A stretch of DNA of 64,000 bases from an uncultured Prevotella sp. (GTDB lineage Bacteria; Bacteroidota; Bacteroidia; Bacteroidales; Bacteroidaceae). Numbering within the stretch: the stretch's first letter is position 1; the number at the start of each line of letters is the position of its first letter. The stretch spans positions 21,191 through 85,190 of the forward strand of contig CALCVP010000012.1 of the NCBI GenBank assembly GCA_937907705.1, in the 5' to 3' direction. Below are positions 20,001 to 29,000 of the stretch, one piece after another. The notes beneath the pieces are model-generated. The model saw only the letters and a list, made by a program, of their open reading frames with translations. It was not told where the DNA came from and ran no database searches. The position numbers and the translations under genes were made by a program.

Positions 20001-20283
20001 CACTGAGCTTGTCGCCCATGCTGGCTTCTAATTTGAAGTTTCCGTTTACGTCAGTTACTGTTCCGCTTTTCCGTCCTTCACAATAGACGCTTGCCCCGAT
20101 GATGGGTTCACCCTGGTTGTCTTTTACTGTTCCTGAAATGCTCTGCTTTGGCTTTTTGCTTGCTAATCCTGTAACAATCTTTTTCACATTGCCGTCATCT
20201 CCGGTATGCCCGGCTGCGGGGAGTCCTGCATAGGCACATGCCACAGCAATGAAAGCAATGTTAATACCTTGGTTAAAATTCAT
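17029..20283 (-). CDS. susC: SusC/RagA TonB-linked outer-membrane transporter
   Basis: A 1084-residue TonB-dependent transporter of the SusC type. Order: signal-like amino terminus, carboxypeptidase-regulatory-like domain (ISGTVKDNQGEPIIGASVYC, ~49-68), TonB-box-like NEVVVVGYGTQKK (~128-140), plug with VRGTTSIGQGG and SVLKDAASAAIYGARG (~188-235), then a 22-strand type barrel ending in LGLSISF. It imports oligosaccharide or another ligand delivered by SusD, using TonB energy. The start lies 528 bases from the divergent GH30 gene; the region between holds a TGCCCA repeat array. A -7-like TATCTTTG on the minus strand is at 20316-20323. Confidence 0.97.
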   Translation of the reverse strand: MNFNQGINIAFIAVACAYAGLPAAGHTGDDGNVKKIVTGLASKKPKQSISGTVKDNQGEPIIGASVYCEGRKSGTVTDVNGNFKLEASMGDKLSVSYIGFAKQLVNVSSTTMNIVLQEDNKTLNEVVVVGYGTQKKANLTGAVDQVGSEVFENRSVANVTQALQGTVPNLNITLTDGKPTRTASYNVRGTTSIGQGGSALVLIDGVEGDPSMLNPDDIASVSVLKDAASAAIYGARGTFGVVLITTKNPKKEHTSVTYSGSFSVEKPVTVPDFVTDGYEYASHFYEAYHAYNDYSVDPKNINKTQEFSSAWLDEFKKRKEQGITEETTVDANGKYVYFGNTDWYDALYKKSTFAQNHNLAVSGNSGKLNYYLSGRYYGYDGLFRYNTDKYDMLNFRAKGSIQVFDWLKIDNNTEFSSMKYHNPMNVGEGGSIWRNISDEGHPTEPIFNPDGTLTYSAAYTVGDFIYEKNGIDTDDRVLSNTIGMTASFLDNRLHVKGDFTFRNTDNMQTQRRVPVPYSKVKGETLLLSQQYNDLSETSKVTKYLATNIYADYEQTFADAHYFKAMVGYNYEQSTYKGINTTRNGLLSPDANNINMALGDAITTSGGYSKWRVAGGFYRLNYSYRNRYLIETNGRYDGSSKFPSNQQWAFFPSVSAGWRITEEPFWKVSRDLFPEIKLRASYGSLGNGNVSPYSYLELMSIYTSGRIINGGKHKYVTAPEPIPDGLTWETATTADFGLDFSMLSNRLSFTGDYYVRKTKNMYTVGLTLPEIFGASSPKGNYADMSTYGWEISLTWKDQFQLAGKPFSYEVKGTLADYYSKIDRYNNSTKSLSDYYEGMTVGEIWGYVTEGLFRDQADIDSHASQKLFKSSNKKWYPGDVKFKDLDDNHIIDYGKNTLADHGDKKVIGNSLPRYTYSVNLSADWNNFFVSAFFQGVGKQDWYPSSECIFWGQYNRPYNNMPKWHEGNYWTEDTPNAYLPRYCGYNNSLKETPQTRYLQNVAYIRLKNLQIGYNLPQTWIHRLAMQSARIYVSAENLWCWSPLYKHTRDLDVTNINGSDRDLTNGNSGDGNSYPQMKSITLGLSISF

Positions 20284-20811
20284 AAATACTTTAGGTTTGT
20301 TAATAAAATCTGGTGCAAAGATATTTTGGCATTGTTACAAAGCCTATACATAGAACTTACAATAGTTTTAAGTGAATATAACAAAGGTGTATCATCTGAT
20401 CGCAATTTTCTTCGTCTCATCTTGTGCATATGCTTATTGATGGTGTATTCACCTATTTATAATAATATATAACTATGCTCTTTCTTTGTGCCCACAGTGT
20501 GGGCATAAGGTGAACGGTATGTGGGCAATGAGTGCCCAAGCCTTGGGCACTCGTTGCCCATGTTGATTGGGCACTATAAAGTCATTCTAATTCCGACTGC
20601 ATATTTTATACTTATGAACAGAAATGCATATAACTATTGTCAGGTTCATTAATGTTATTTTCAGAAAAGCGTTTGTACATCTCAAGTATTCTGATGGGTT
20701 TTGTAACGAATTTGTATTGGAAAAAACATGGTATCGAAATCTGCTTCTTTCAAATTATTCGTAGTTATTGTAAGATAATATAAAGAGTAAATAGTTATTT
20801 TACACCCAGAA
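20284..20811. promoter_or_regulatory. Divergent intergenic control region of susC and GH30
   Basis: No gene is visible in 528 bases. It holds a -7-like box for susC on the minus strand (CAAAGATA, 20316-20323) and the TGCCCA palindrome array at 20489-20574. No sigma/anti-sigma, HTCS or AraC regulator gene lies beside this locus in the window. No clear -33/-7 pair is visible for GH30. Confidence 0.5.
20489..20574. repeat. Cluster of TGCCCA half-sites forming two palindromes
   Basis: Seven copies of TGCCCA/TGGGCA occur in 86 bases. The first two form the palindrome TGCCCACAGTGTGGGCA (20489-20505). The next four form a nested inverted repeat with 18-base arms, TGGGCAATGAGTGCCCAA (20522-20539) and its complement with one G-T mismatch (20543-20560), around a 3-base loop. 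A lone TGGGCAC follows at 20568-20574. The pattern resembles repeated binding sites for a dimeric regulator, or a strong RNA hairpin. Confidence 0.75.
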
Positions 20812-22443
20812 ATGGCAAACAAAAAATACACGAAATTCAGGAAAATAATTTTGCCCATGGCTCTTGCCATGTTGGCAACAGCGGGAACAGCTCAAACAGC
20901 CACTGTTTACACAACAACATCAGATGGAAGTCTTAAGCTTTCAAAGACAGCAGTACCAGTACAGCCTGGCGAATCATTGGCAAACAGAAAATTACTTTTT
21001 GGCACCTCAGTAGAACACCAGACTATAGAAGGTTTTGGATTTGCCCTCACTTATGCGTCATGCTATAATCTGATGAAGATGTCTCAAGACAGCCGAGACC
21101 GTTTTCTCCGTCAAACTTATTCACCAACCGATGGCTATGGAGTAAGTTATGCCCGGATAGCTATTGGTAGCTGCGACTTCTCCAGCAAGACCTATTCATT
21201 ATGTGATGAAGAGGGGCTAGAACACTTTGCGCTGCAACAGGATGAAATCGACTATATTATACCTATACTCAAGGAAATATTGGCCATTAATCCCAACATT
21301 AAAATAATAGCAACTCCTTGGTCATGTCCGAAATGGATGAAATCGCTCACACAAACTGGCAATATAGCCTATAATGTGTGGAAAGGAGGTTATCTTAATC
21401 CTAAATATCGACAGGAATATGCTGAGTACTTTGTCAAATTTATCGAAGCAATGAAAAAGCAAGGAATTGATATTTATGCCGTAAGTCCACAGAATGAACC
21501 GCTAAATGGAGGCAATACAGCCAGTACAAGAATGCCATGGAATGCTGAATCTGAATTTGTAAAGGTACTCGCATCAACATTTAAGCAAAAAGGTTTGAAA
21601 ACAAAGATATACGTTTACGACCATAATTTCAACTATGATGATCAAAAAGCTCAGAACGATTATCCCATAAAAGTATATAGCGCTCTTGGTGAAGATTTTG
21701 AAGGTAGCGAACTTGTTGTAGGTTCAGCCTATCACGACTATGGGGGCGATCCTTCGGAACTGTTCGATATTCATAGCCAGAGACCTGATAAGCAAATAAT
21801 ATTCACTGAAGCATCGCTTGGCGACTGGAATGATGGACGCGATTTAGGACGCGGGACAACCAACGTTAACAGCGAAACTCATTTGAACGAGGACATGGAA
21901 CGCTTGATGATTGGTTTGCTCAATAAGTATTGCACAGCGGTAATATATTGGAACCTTATGCTTGACAATAATGGCGGACCAAAGTTGAGAGGTGGCTGCC
22001 AGACATGTTGCGGTGCAGTAGATATAGATTCAAAAAATTATAGTAGTCTCAATTTTAACCGGCACTATTATATTATAAGCCAAACCTCAGCAGTAGTACG
22101 TCCAAGAGCTGTATGGATTTCTTCATATAAAATGGAAGAAATAGCAAGTGCTGTATTTCGCAACCCAGACGGTTCTTATGCCATGCTTATATCCAACAAC
22201 GGTGCATCTGACATGGAAGTAGGGGTATCAGACCATTCTTTTGCGTGGCACGTTGATGTGAAACTTCCTACTGAAAGCATTGTCTCGTTGCTCATTCCGT
22301 ATAGAGGAATTGTCAGTTCTATAAAGAAAACTGAAACCGAGCATTCTGCTGATAATAAATATTACAGCATTGATGGTAAACATATAACAACACCTACTGT
22401 TGGACAAATCTTCATACATAAAGGAAAAAAGGTCATCCAATAA
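20812..22443 (+). CDS. Secreted glycoside hydrolase family 30 enzyme
   Basis: A 543-residue GH30-type glycosidase with a signal peptide (residues 1-27, ending GTAQTA). The TIM barrel contains FGFALTYASC (~76), SYARIAIGSCDFS (~115), TPWSCPKWM (~178), the acid/base Glu229 in SPQNEPLN and the nucleophile Glu333 in FTEASLGDW. GH30 includes glucosylceramidases, beta-1,6-glucanases and xylanases; the subfamily cannot be fixed by eye. The last ~30 residues (KYYSIDGKHITTPT...FIHKGKKVIQ) look like the short type-A-like C-terminal sorting motif of Bacteroidetes proteins. Divergent from susC, probably part of the same locus. A dispersed repeat begins at the stop codon. Confidence 0.9.
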   Translation: MANKKYTKFRKIILPMALAMLATAGTAQTATVYTTTSDGSLKLSKTAVPVQPGESLANRKLLFGTSVEHQTIEGFGFALTYASCYNLMKMSQDSRDRFLRQTYSPTDGYGVSYARIAIGSCDFSSKTYSLCDEEGLEHFALQQDEIDYIIPILKEILAINPNIKIIATPWSCPKWMKSLTQTGNIAYNVWKGGYLNPKYRQEYAEYFVKFIEAMKKQGIDIYAVSPQNEPLNGGNTASTRMPWNAESEFVKVLASTFKQKGLKTKIYVYDHNFNYDDQKAQNDYPIKVYSALGEDFEGSELVVGSAYHDYGGDPSELFDIHSQRPDKQIIFTEASLGDWNDGRDLGRGTTNVNSETHLNEDMERLMIGLLNKYCTAVIYWNLMLDNNGGPKLRGGCQTCCGAVDIDSKNYSSLNFNRHYYIISQTSAVVRPRAVWISSYKMEEIASAVFRNPDGSYAMLISNNGASDMEVGVSDHSFAWHVDVKLPTESIVSLLIPYRGIVSSIKKTETEHSADNKYYSIDGKHITTPTVGQIFIHKGKKVIQ

Positions 22444-22525
22444 GTAGGTGTACAGAATTAAATTAGAAATATCTTATTATTGATAACAGTTTCATATATA
22501 CGTTTAATTTTGAATATCTACTTAA
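22441..22525 (+). repeat. Dispersed intergenic repeat, full copy 1
   Basis: Begins at the GH30 stop codon with TAAGTAGGTGTAC and ends TATCTACTTAA. It shares with the copies at 33240 and 51680 an ~35-base 3' block starting TTCATATAT (22491) and the internal word TATCTT. The ends are inverted relative to each other. Confidence 0.75.
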
Positions 22526-22540
22526 AGAGAATCATACTAG

Positions 22541-22584
22541 AATCTGCACATAGCTTGTATATTCCAGAGCTATGTGCAGATTTT
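22541..22584 (+). terminator. Hairpin terminator between GH30 and dedA
   Basis: Perfect 15-base stem AATCTGCACATAGCT (22541-22555) / AGCTATGTGCAGATT (22568-22582), 12-base loop, then TT.  It serves the plus-strand GH30 gene; dedA converges from the other side. Confidence 0.8.
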
Positions 22585-22662
22585 AGTATTAAAAAAACTC
22601 AATGAGCTTTTTTGATTCCTTTAATTCGGCAATGCTAATCGTTTAAGTTTGCCAACGATATT

Positions 22663-23304
22663 TTATTTTCCCTTTTTCCAACCTTTGTAGATAAGAAATG
22701 CTACTACCAGTACAGCAAGTACCAGCAATACATGTCCTATCTCTTTGCTGTAAGTTGAGGCCAATAGATATACATCATTAGGAGTCTTTAATTCTGTATA
22801 GCGATAGATTAAATAGCCTAAAAGAGCTAATACAGAGTTCCATACACCTGCGCCTAAAGTAGTATAAATCAAAAACTTGTCAAGACGCATGCCAGATAGA
22901 CCGGCAGGAATACTGATAAGCTGTCTTACGGCAGGTACTAATCGGCCAAAGAAAGTAGATGCAGATCCATGTTCTCTGAAAAAGCTTTCTGCCTTTTCGA
23001 CACTTTCGCGTGTGATAAGGCATATATGACCTATACGGCTATCGGCAAAGCGGTAAATAATAGGACGACCCAGCCATTTTGCCAAATAGTAATTGACAAT
23101 GGCACCTATATCAGCTCCTAAAGTGGCAAATACTACTACCAAGAAGATGTTCATGCCTTCTGTTGTCATAGCTTTCCACGCAGCTGGTGGAACGATTACT
23201 TCTGAAGGAAAAGGAATAAAAGAACTTTCAATGGCCATAAATAATGTAACCACCCAATAGTTAAGGTTCTCAAGAACCCATCTGAATAATTCTGCTGAAT
23301 CCAT
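22663..23304 (-). CDS. DedA-family membrane protein
   Basis: About 213 residues if started at MDSAELFRWVL (23304). The open frame reaches 23358, but a promoter at 23329-23359 lies inside that extension, so the inner start is preferred. Family features: re-entrant-like ESSFIPFPSEVIVPPA (~25-40), GADIGAIVNYYLAKWLGRP, then FREHGSASTFFGRLVPAVRQLISIPAG with the conserved FGR and PAVR positions, plus about four membrane segments. DedA proteins are inner-membrane proteins; some act as undecaprenyl-phosphate or phosphatidylethanolamine flippases, others are uncharacterised. It follows maf after an ~90-base gap with its own promoter. Confidence 0.93.
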   Translation of the reverse strand: MDSAELFRWVLENLNYWVVTLFMAIESSFIPFPSEVIVPPAAWKAMTTEGMNIFLVVVFATLGADIGAIVNYYLAKWLGRPIIYRFADSRIGHICLITRESVEKAESFFREHGSASTFFGRLVPAVRQLISIPAGLSGMRLDKFLIYTTLGAGVWNSVLALLGYLIYRYTELKTPNDVYLLASTYSKEIGHVLLVLAVLVVAFLIYKGWKKGK

Positions 23305-23328
23305 TAAATATAATTTTTTGTTCGGCTG

Positions 23329-23359
23329 CAAAGTTAATGCAATTAGTATAAAAAGCAAA
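23329..23359 (-). promoter_or_regulatory. Bacteroidetes promoter of dedA
   Basis: Minus-strand TTTG (23356-23359), 19-base spacer, TAACTTTG (23329-23336); ends 24 bases before the preferred ATG at 23304. Confidence 0.75.
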
Positions 23360-23393
23360 GTATTGGACTTCGTTTTTGGCCTTTATAACATTA

Positions 23394-23999
23394 TTATTGA
23401 GCTTTTTGACCTTCTTTATGTTCTTGATTAAAGCGCACAAGTTCTTGGTAGATGCGCTGTACAGGCAATCCCATAACATTAAAGTAGCTACCGTTAATGG
23501 CTGTAACGCCTATATAGCCAATCCATTCCTGTATGCCATAAGCTCCTGCTTTATCATACGGCTTGTAGGTAGCTATATAATAGTTGATTTCTTCATCAGT
23601 AAGGCGTTTGAAAGTAACGTCGGTGATAACGGAAAATTTTTGTTGGCGTTGCTTGGTTGTAAGGCAAACACCTGTAACCACCTGGTGCGTCTTTCCACTT
23701 AGTTCATGCAGCATGCGACGAGCTTCTATTTCGTTGGCAGGCTTTCCTAATACCTCATCGCCCAATACGACTACTGTATCTGCTGTTATCACCAAGTCAT
23801 TGTCTGCCATTTCTTTCTTGTAAGCATCCGCTTTCTCTTTAGCTATGTATTGTGCTACTTCAAAAACGGGCAAATCTTTTGGATAAGACTCTTCTATGCC
23901 TGGAAGTACATGCACGTCAAATTTGACATCAAGTCCTGCCAATAATTCTTTTCGTCTAGGACTGTTGCTACTTAAAATAATATGATATTTAGTATTCAT
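23394..23999 (-). CDS. maf: Maf-like nucleotide pyrophosphatase
   Basis: A 201-residue Maf/YceF/YhdE-type house-cleaning enzyme that hydrolyses non-canonical or pyrimidine nucleoside triphosphates. Signature ILSSNSPRRKELLAGL at residues 8-23, then EKADAYK, ITADTVVVLGDEVLGKP (~70-86), GKTHQVVTGVCL and DKAGAYGIQEW, ending in the usual NVMGLPVQRIYQEL. It follows the kdsC-like gene by ~75 bases on the same strand; DUF2520, HAD phosphatase and Maf form a recurring order in Bacteroidales. Confidence 0.94.
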   Translation of the reverse strand: MNTKYHIILSSNSPRRKELLAGLDVKFDVHVLPGIEESYPKDLPVFEVAQYIAKEKADAYKKEMADNDLVITADTVVVLGDEVLGKPANEIEARRMLHELSGKTHQVVTGVCLTTKQRQQKFSVITDVTFKRLTDEEINYYIATYKPYDKAGAYGIQEWIGYIGVTAINGSYFNVMGLPVQRIYQELVRFNQEHKEGQKAQ

Positions 24000-24073
24000 T
24001 GTCTTTCTATTTTTGCTGATTATTTGTACTTAAGTAAAAGCCATTGGTCTTTTTGATGGCGCTTGTTTGTTTA

Positions 24074-24592
24074 TTACCATCCGAAGGCTTTGGCATCTTT
24101 TAGCCATTTGCCTTGTGTCCGTAGTACTTGTTCTATTACATCACGTCCACAACCGTATCCACCCTTGCGCTGGCTGATATAAAGGCTTATGCTTTTTATA
24201 TCGGAACATGCATCTGCGGGGCAGCAAGGACAGCCACAGCGCTTCATTACTTCATAGTCAGGGATATCATCTCCCATATACATTACCTCTTCATCATCAA
24301 GCGCATATTTGTCAAGCAGTTCGTTATAGGTCTTTATCTTTACAGCACATCCCATATAGATATCCTTTACCCCTAACCCTTCGTAACGCTTGCGTATAGC
24401 AGCTGTGTTGCCACCAGTCAGGATAACAATGCGTAGCCCTAATTTTTGGGCTAATTGTATTGCATAGCCATCTTTTATGTTTACCGTGCGCATGGGCTCA
24501 CCTGTTGGATGCAGCGTGATTGTCTCTGCACTGAGCACTCCATCTACATCAAATATGATAGCTTTTATTTTCTTTAAGTCGTAATTAATCAT
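24074..24592 (-). CDS. KdsC-like HAD phosphatase (KDO 8-phosphate phosphatase family)
   Basis: A 172-residue HAD-superfamily class C0 phosphatase. Motif I IIFDVDGVLS (residues ~13-22), motif II ILTGG (~57-61), motif III Lys region (RKRYEGLG) and motif IV MGDDIPDYEVM (~106). The length and the lack of a cap match KdsC, which makes KDO from KDO 8-phosphate for lipid A-core synthesis; sugar-phosphate relatives are possible. A Cys-rich loop CGCPCCPADAC follows motif IV. It starts two bases before the end of the DUF2520 gene, suggesting translational coupling. Confidence 0.88.
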   Translation of the reverse strand: MINYDLKKIKAIIFDVDGVLSAETITLHPTGEPMRTVNIKDGYAIQLAQKLGLRIVILTGGNTAAIRKRYEGLGVKDIYMGCAVKIKTYNELLDKYALDDEEVMYMGDDIPDYEVMKRCGCPCCPADACSDIKSISLYISQRKGGYGCGRDVIEQVLRTQGKWLKDAKAFGW

Positions 24593-24594
24593 GA

Positions 24595-25377
24595 TTATTG
24601 ATTTTTATTCTCGCTTGTATGATGTATGCTGAAGCTCATGCTCTCATATATCTGCTTAAATATGGGATTGTCTTTGAGTAATTCAGATTGCTTTCTAATC
24701 ACGTTCTGATCGTATCTTACCGCAGGTCCTGTTTGTGCGTCTATGGGCTGCATGCTATGTACCTTTGCTGCGGTCTCATCTATAAGTGGCAGCATGATGT
24801 CAAAAGGAACATTGTGCTTTGCCAATATGTTTGCTGAGATAGCATAGCAGTGGTTTACAAAATTGCAGGCAAATACTGCTGCCAAATGTAGATATTTGCG
24901 CGTATCGGAAGATAATAAATACACTTTGGTAGATATGCTGTTGGCCAAATCATTTACTGTGCGGAATGTCAAGTCGTCATTGCTTTCAACAAAACAAGGT
25001 ACAATGCTGAAGTCAATATCACGTGTTTTACTAAATGTTTGCATAGGGTAGAGCACTCCATAATGCATTGCCATGCCTTCAAAAATATTCATGTCTACAC
25101 TTCCTGCTGTATGCAAGAAAACTTTGCTTTCACGCCCTTTACACAATATGGGTACTACATCAGCCAAAGCACTGTCTTTAATAGATATAATATACACGTC
25201 TGCTTGTGTGGTAATACGTGTCAAATCGTCAACAGGAGCTCCGCCTACTTGTTCTGCAAGCATAGTGGCTGATTCAAGAGTGCGACTGAATACTTGCATT
25301 ATGTCGTGTCCTGCAGCCAATAGAGCTTTACCTAAATGAGTGGCTAAATTGCCTGCTCCTATTAATACTATCTTCAT
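24595..25377 (-). CDS. Rossmann-fold protein with DUF2520 domain
   Basis: A 260-residue predicted NAD(P)-dependent oxidoreductase of unknown reaction. Amino-terminal nucleotide-binding loop VLIGAGNLATHLGKAL (residues 4-19, GxGNxA form), then VFLHTAGSVD (~86), VLYPMQTFSK (~109) and the DUF2520 helical domain with AAVFACNFVNHCYA (~167). This architecture resembles ketopantoate-reductase/F420-dependent oxidoreductase-like proteins. It lies 11 bases after the nitroreductase and directly before the KdsC-like gene. The real substrate is unknown. Confidence 0.88.
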   Translation of the reverse strand: MKIVLIGAGNLATHLGKALLAAGHDIMQVFSRTLESATMLAEQVGGAPVDDLTRITTQADVYIISIKDSALADVVPILCKGRESKVFLHTAGSVDMNIFEGMAMHYGVLYPMQTFSKTRDIDFSIVPCFVESNDDLTFRTVNDLANSISTKVYLLSSDTRKYLHLAAVFACNFVNHCYAISANILAKHNVPFDIMLPLIDETAAKVHSMQPIDAQTGPAVRYDQNVIRKQSELLKDNPIFKQIYESMSFSIHHTSENKNQ

Positions 25378-25388
25378 AATCTTATACG

Positions 25389-25916
25389 TTAAAACTTGTC
25401 TATGTGTACGTTTTCCCAGAGAAGTGCTTCTTCATTCTGAGGCTTACGCTCTTTAGCTTTATATCCAAAGGCAACCACACAGAGTACATTATACTCATCG
25501 GGTATATTAAGTATGCCTTTGATTACTTCGTTAGCCGTAGTGCCGTCTGTTAAGCCTCTGCCTCTTATTTGTATCCAACATGACCCTAATCCCAATTCTT
25601 CAGCCTGATATTGCATGGCAATGGCAGCGATAGCACCATCTTCTATCCAACAGTCATTCTCGGTGGAATTGCCTAACACCACCACTGCCAGCATGGCATT
25701 TTTCAAAAAGTGGGAACCTTGCTCTTTGGCATCGCTCATTTGCTCAAGAGTTAGCTTGTTGTCTACGACTATAAATTGCCACGCACGCTGGTTCTTGGAT
25801 GTGGGAGACATCAAGGCCGCACGGAGCAATAGTGTAACATCTTCGGCATTGATTTCTTGATTAGTATATTGTCGGCAACTTCTTCTTTGTTGCACAAGTT
25901 CTTTAAAGTGTGTCAT
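25389..25916 (-). CDS. Nitroreductase-family flavoprotein
   Basis: A 175-residue FMN-dependent oxidoreductase. Family features: RRSCRQYTNQEI (residues ~12-23, FMN phosphate contact), LLRAALMSPTSKNQRAWQFIVV (~30-52), then EDGAIAAIAMQYQAEELGLGSCWIQIRG (~92-120). The physiological substrate is unknown; members reduce nitroaromatics, quinones or flavins. First gene of the run to maf. A -7-like TATCTTTG lies on the minus strand at 25969-25976, and half of the dispersed TAAGTAGGTGTT repeat (25935-25947) is in its leader. Confidence 0.9.
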   Translation of the reverse strand: MTHFKELVQQRRSCRQYTNQEINAEDVTLLLRAALMSPTSKNQRAWQFIVVDNKLTLEQMSDAKEQGSHFLKNAMLAVVVLGNSTENDCWIEDGAIAAIAMQYQAEELGLGSCWIQIRGRGLTDGTTANEVIKGILNIPDEYNVLCVVAFGYKAKERKPQNEEALLWENVHIDKF

Positions 25917-25934
25917 TATTTAAGCCTGTTATCG

Positions 25935-25947
25935 TAAGTAGGTGTTA
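25935..25947. repeat. Half-copy of the dispersed repeat end
   Basis: TAAGTAGGTGTTA, identical for 12 bases to the 5' end of the dispersed element, in the leader of the nitroreductase gene; the other end is not visible. Confidence 0.45.
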
Positions 25948-26095
25948 TACTTTCTATGTATTACTGTGCAAAGATAACCATTTATCAGCAATAAAGTTGT
26001 AAATGTGGCGCATTTTAAATGCTCATAGTCCCCCCTATACCGATTTATTTCATATTATTTTAGTGCTTTGAACACTTATTGATAGTTTTGAAGCC

Positions 26096-29000
26096 TTATT
26101 TTTGTGGTGATGAGAAACTGATGTCTGACACTATCTCAACTTTGCTGCTCGAATTGTTTCCTTCTTGGTTTACCTGTATTTGAACTGGTATACGCTCTCT
26201 CAGTTCTTCTACATGTGAGATGATGCCTACATGGCGTCCTGCTTTAGTGTGTAGAGAGCGTAGTGTGTTAATGGCATTTTGAAGCGGCTCGCCACTGAGT
26301 GTACCAAAGCCTTCATCTATGAATAGAGTGTCTACACAAAGCTTTTGGTCAATATCACTTAGTGCTAATGCCAATGAAAGCGAAACAAGAAAGCTCTCGC
26401 CACCAGATAATGTGCTGGCAGCACGAGCTACAAACCCTTGATAAGCATCTTCTAAAGTGATGACAAAGGTGCCAGGTATGACTTTTAGTGTATAGCGGTT
26501 GGTCAGTGTAGTCAAATAGTTATTGGCAGAGTGTATTAAACTGGCGAGCACATAGCTTTGTGCTATTGTGCGAAATCTCTTGCCTGTGGCATCGCCAATC
26601 AGTTGGTTGAGGCGTGACCACTTTTGATAGATGATTTTCTTTTTGCCTGCATCTTCTATCAGTGTGTTTTGTTTCAATTTGTTGTCTTGGTCAGTTTTCA
26701 GCTCTTGATGTATTGCACCCTTTCTTTCTGTTATTTCGTTCAGTTGTTTTTCTAAATCAGTTATTTGAAGTGTAAGTGTGGATAATGTATCATCGTCTGC
26801 TATTTGAGGCTTTGTCTGTTGATGCTCTGCCAGTACTTTCTGTGCATTGGCAAGTAATGTGTTTGCAACTATTACAGCATCATGCTTTTTCTTTAACAAA
26901 GCTTCTATGCTGTCAATGTCATTATTGGTATAGGCGCAGAGCTTTTGCAGCATTCCTATTGTTACTTGTTGGTGCGTATTCAAATAATCAGCAAGCAGTG
27001 TTTTGTCGCTGTTGTAAGTGCGTTGCGCTGTTCTTATTAGGCCTTGTATGGTTGCCACAGCTGTATTTAAGGTGTTGGCATAACTTTGTATACTTGCTAT
27101 TGTCTTGTTTTGCACAGGTTCTATTTGCTTCCAGGTTGGCATGGCTTGAAGTATAGCTTTGATGATCTCGTCAGTGTTTTTATAGATTGCTTTTGCCGTT
27201 GCTAACTTTGCTGATAATTTTTGCTGCTGTTGCAGCTGGATGTTATAATTTTTTGCAGCTGCTGTCAAGGCTTGGGCAAAAGCTGCTGGCTGATGGTTCC
27301 AATTTATATCCCATTGATGAGAACATACAAGGTTGGATACCTTCTCTGCGGCAGTATGAATATCTGTTTCCTTCGTCTTGACAGTAGCCTCTAAAGCCGC
27401 AATATTCATTTTGCATTCGTTTATGCTTTTTTCAGCTTTTGTTACTTTCTCTTTGGCATTATCTATCTCTTTCCGTTGTGTGTCCAATGCTTTACGAAGA
27501 AGTTTCAACTGGTTTTCTTTTGTTTCACCTTCTTTTATGCGTGTACAAAGAGCATTGCTTTTTGCTTGCACTTTTGTATCCATCGTATCTAAGACTAATG
27601 AGACCGTAGCATGAAGCGTTTTGATACCACATGCCTCACATGCTTCTTGCGCTTTTTGACAGGCAAGACTTACAGACTGGTCGTTGTCAAAGACACTTTT
27701 GTCTCTTTTGTATATTGCCCATTCTGATTCTATGGCAGCTTGCAGACTTATTTGTCTGTCGGATACAGTTTTATATTCTTGTTCTGCTGTTTCATAATCT
27801 TTCTTGAAACTCATGAAAAGTGCAGATAATTCATCTTCATGGGGTAAAGCTTGTGTAATCTTTTGACAACATACAGGGCATGTATCGCCTACTTTCATTT
27901 TTAGGCGTAAGGTAGAAGCAAACTTGTTGACAGTGTCGCTTTGTTTCTCCAGTACTTCTTTCCTGATGTTCATTTTCAATTGTGCGTCATGTACCAGTGA
28001 AATTGTTTTGCTCAATGCTTCTTTCTTGTTATTTACCGACAGCAGTTGTTTTGTCAGCTTCTCGCTGTTCCTTTCATGTTGTTTTTTGGCTGTTTCAAGT
28101 ATATCTATGCGGTCTTTAGCTGTAGCTATTTTTCTCAACAGCTCTTGTGTTTTGTCTTGCTGTTCGCGCAGTTGGGGCAGCCTGATATCAGTCATAGCTT
28201 CCTCGCAGTTTTTTATATTTTGTTCTGTTTCTTGAGAGTGGTCTTTAGCAGCTTTCGCCTCTTGTTTAGCTTTATTTAGTATAGGTATTAGCTCTTTTTG
28301 TAAACGCTGTTCTGTCTTTTCTATATCTATTTTGTTCTTTTGTATGGCAATGCGCCCTATATCAATAGTGCTTAAATTGTTTGCTATGGTCTGCGCATTT
28401 TCATATACAGTGGCTCTTTCGGCTTCCTTTTGCAGAAAGTCTTCAATGGTATTGCACTCATTGTCAATCTGTATTATTATTTGTTTCGCTTGTAATTGTG
28501 CACCTTGCAAAGTGGCAAAGTCTTTAGAAAGATTATTGAGTTTTGCCAATTGCTCGTTTTTTGTTCTTTCAGCCTTTTGCATCTCTTCAAACAAGCGTCG
28601 TGCGTCAATGGTCGCTTTCCATGTACTGACTTTATGTGCTTTTTGCTTGAATTCTTCGTTTGTAGTAGCTTCTATGGCCACGTGATGTGCTTTGGCAGCA
28701 TTGCTTAATTGCTGGTTAAGTTCATGAAATTTTTTTATCCAATTATATTTGGTTGTCAGCGTATCGCTTTTGGCTTTCAACTCTTTGTGCTGGAAGTCCA
28801 ATTGAGACAGCACCTCTTTTTTCTGTGTTATCTCTTCGTCTGAAAGTAAGCGTATGCCTTTGATGTGTTGCAGTGCATCCTCCCACAACTGTTTCTTTTG
28901 GCAGGTAACGTCAAACACCTTTGCACCAATTTTTGAATAGATGTCTACACCTGTTATTTTTTCAAGAATATCTGCTTTTTCTTCATCTTTGCTGTTCAAG

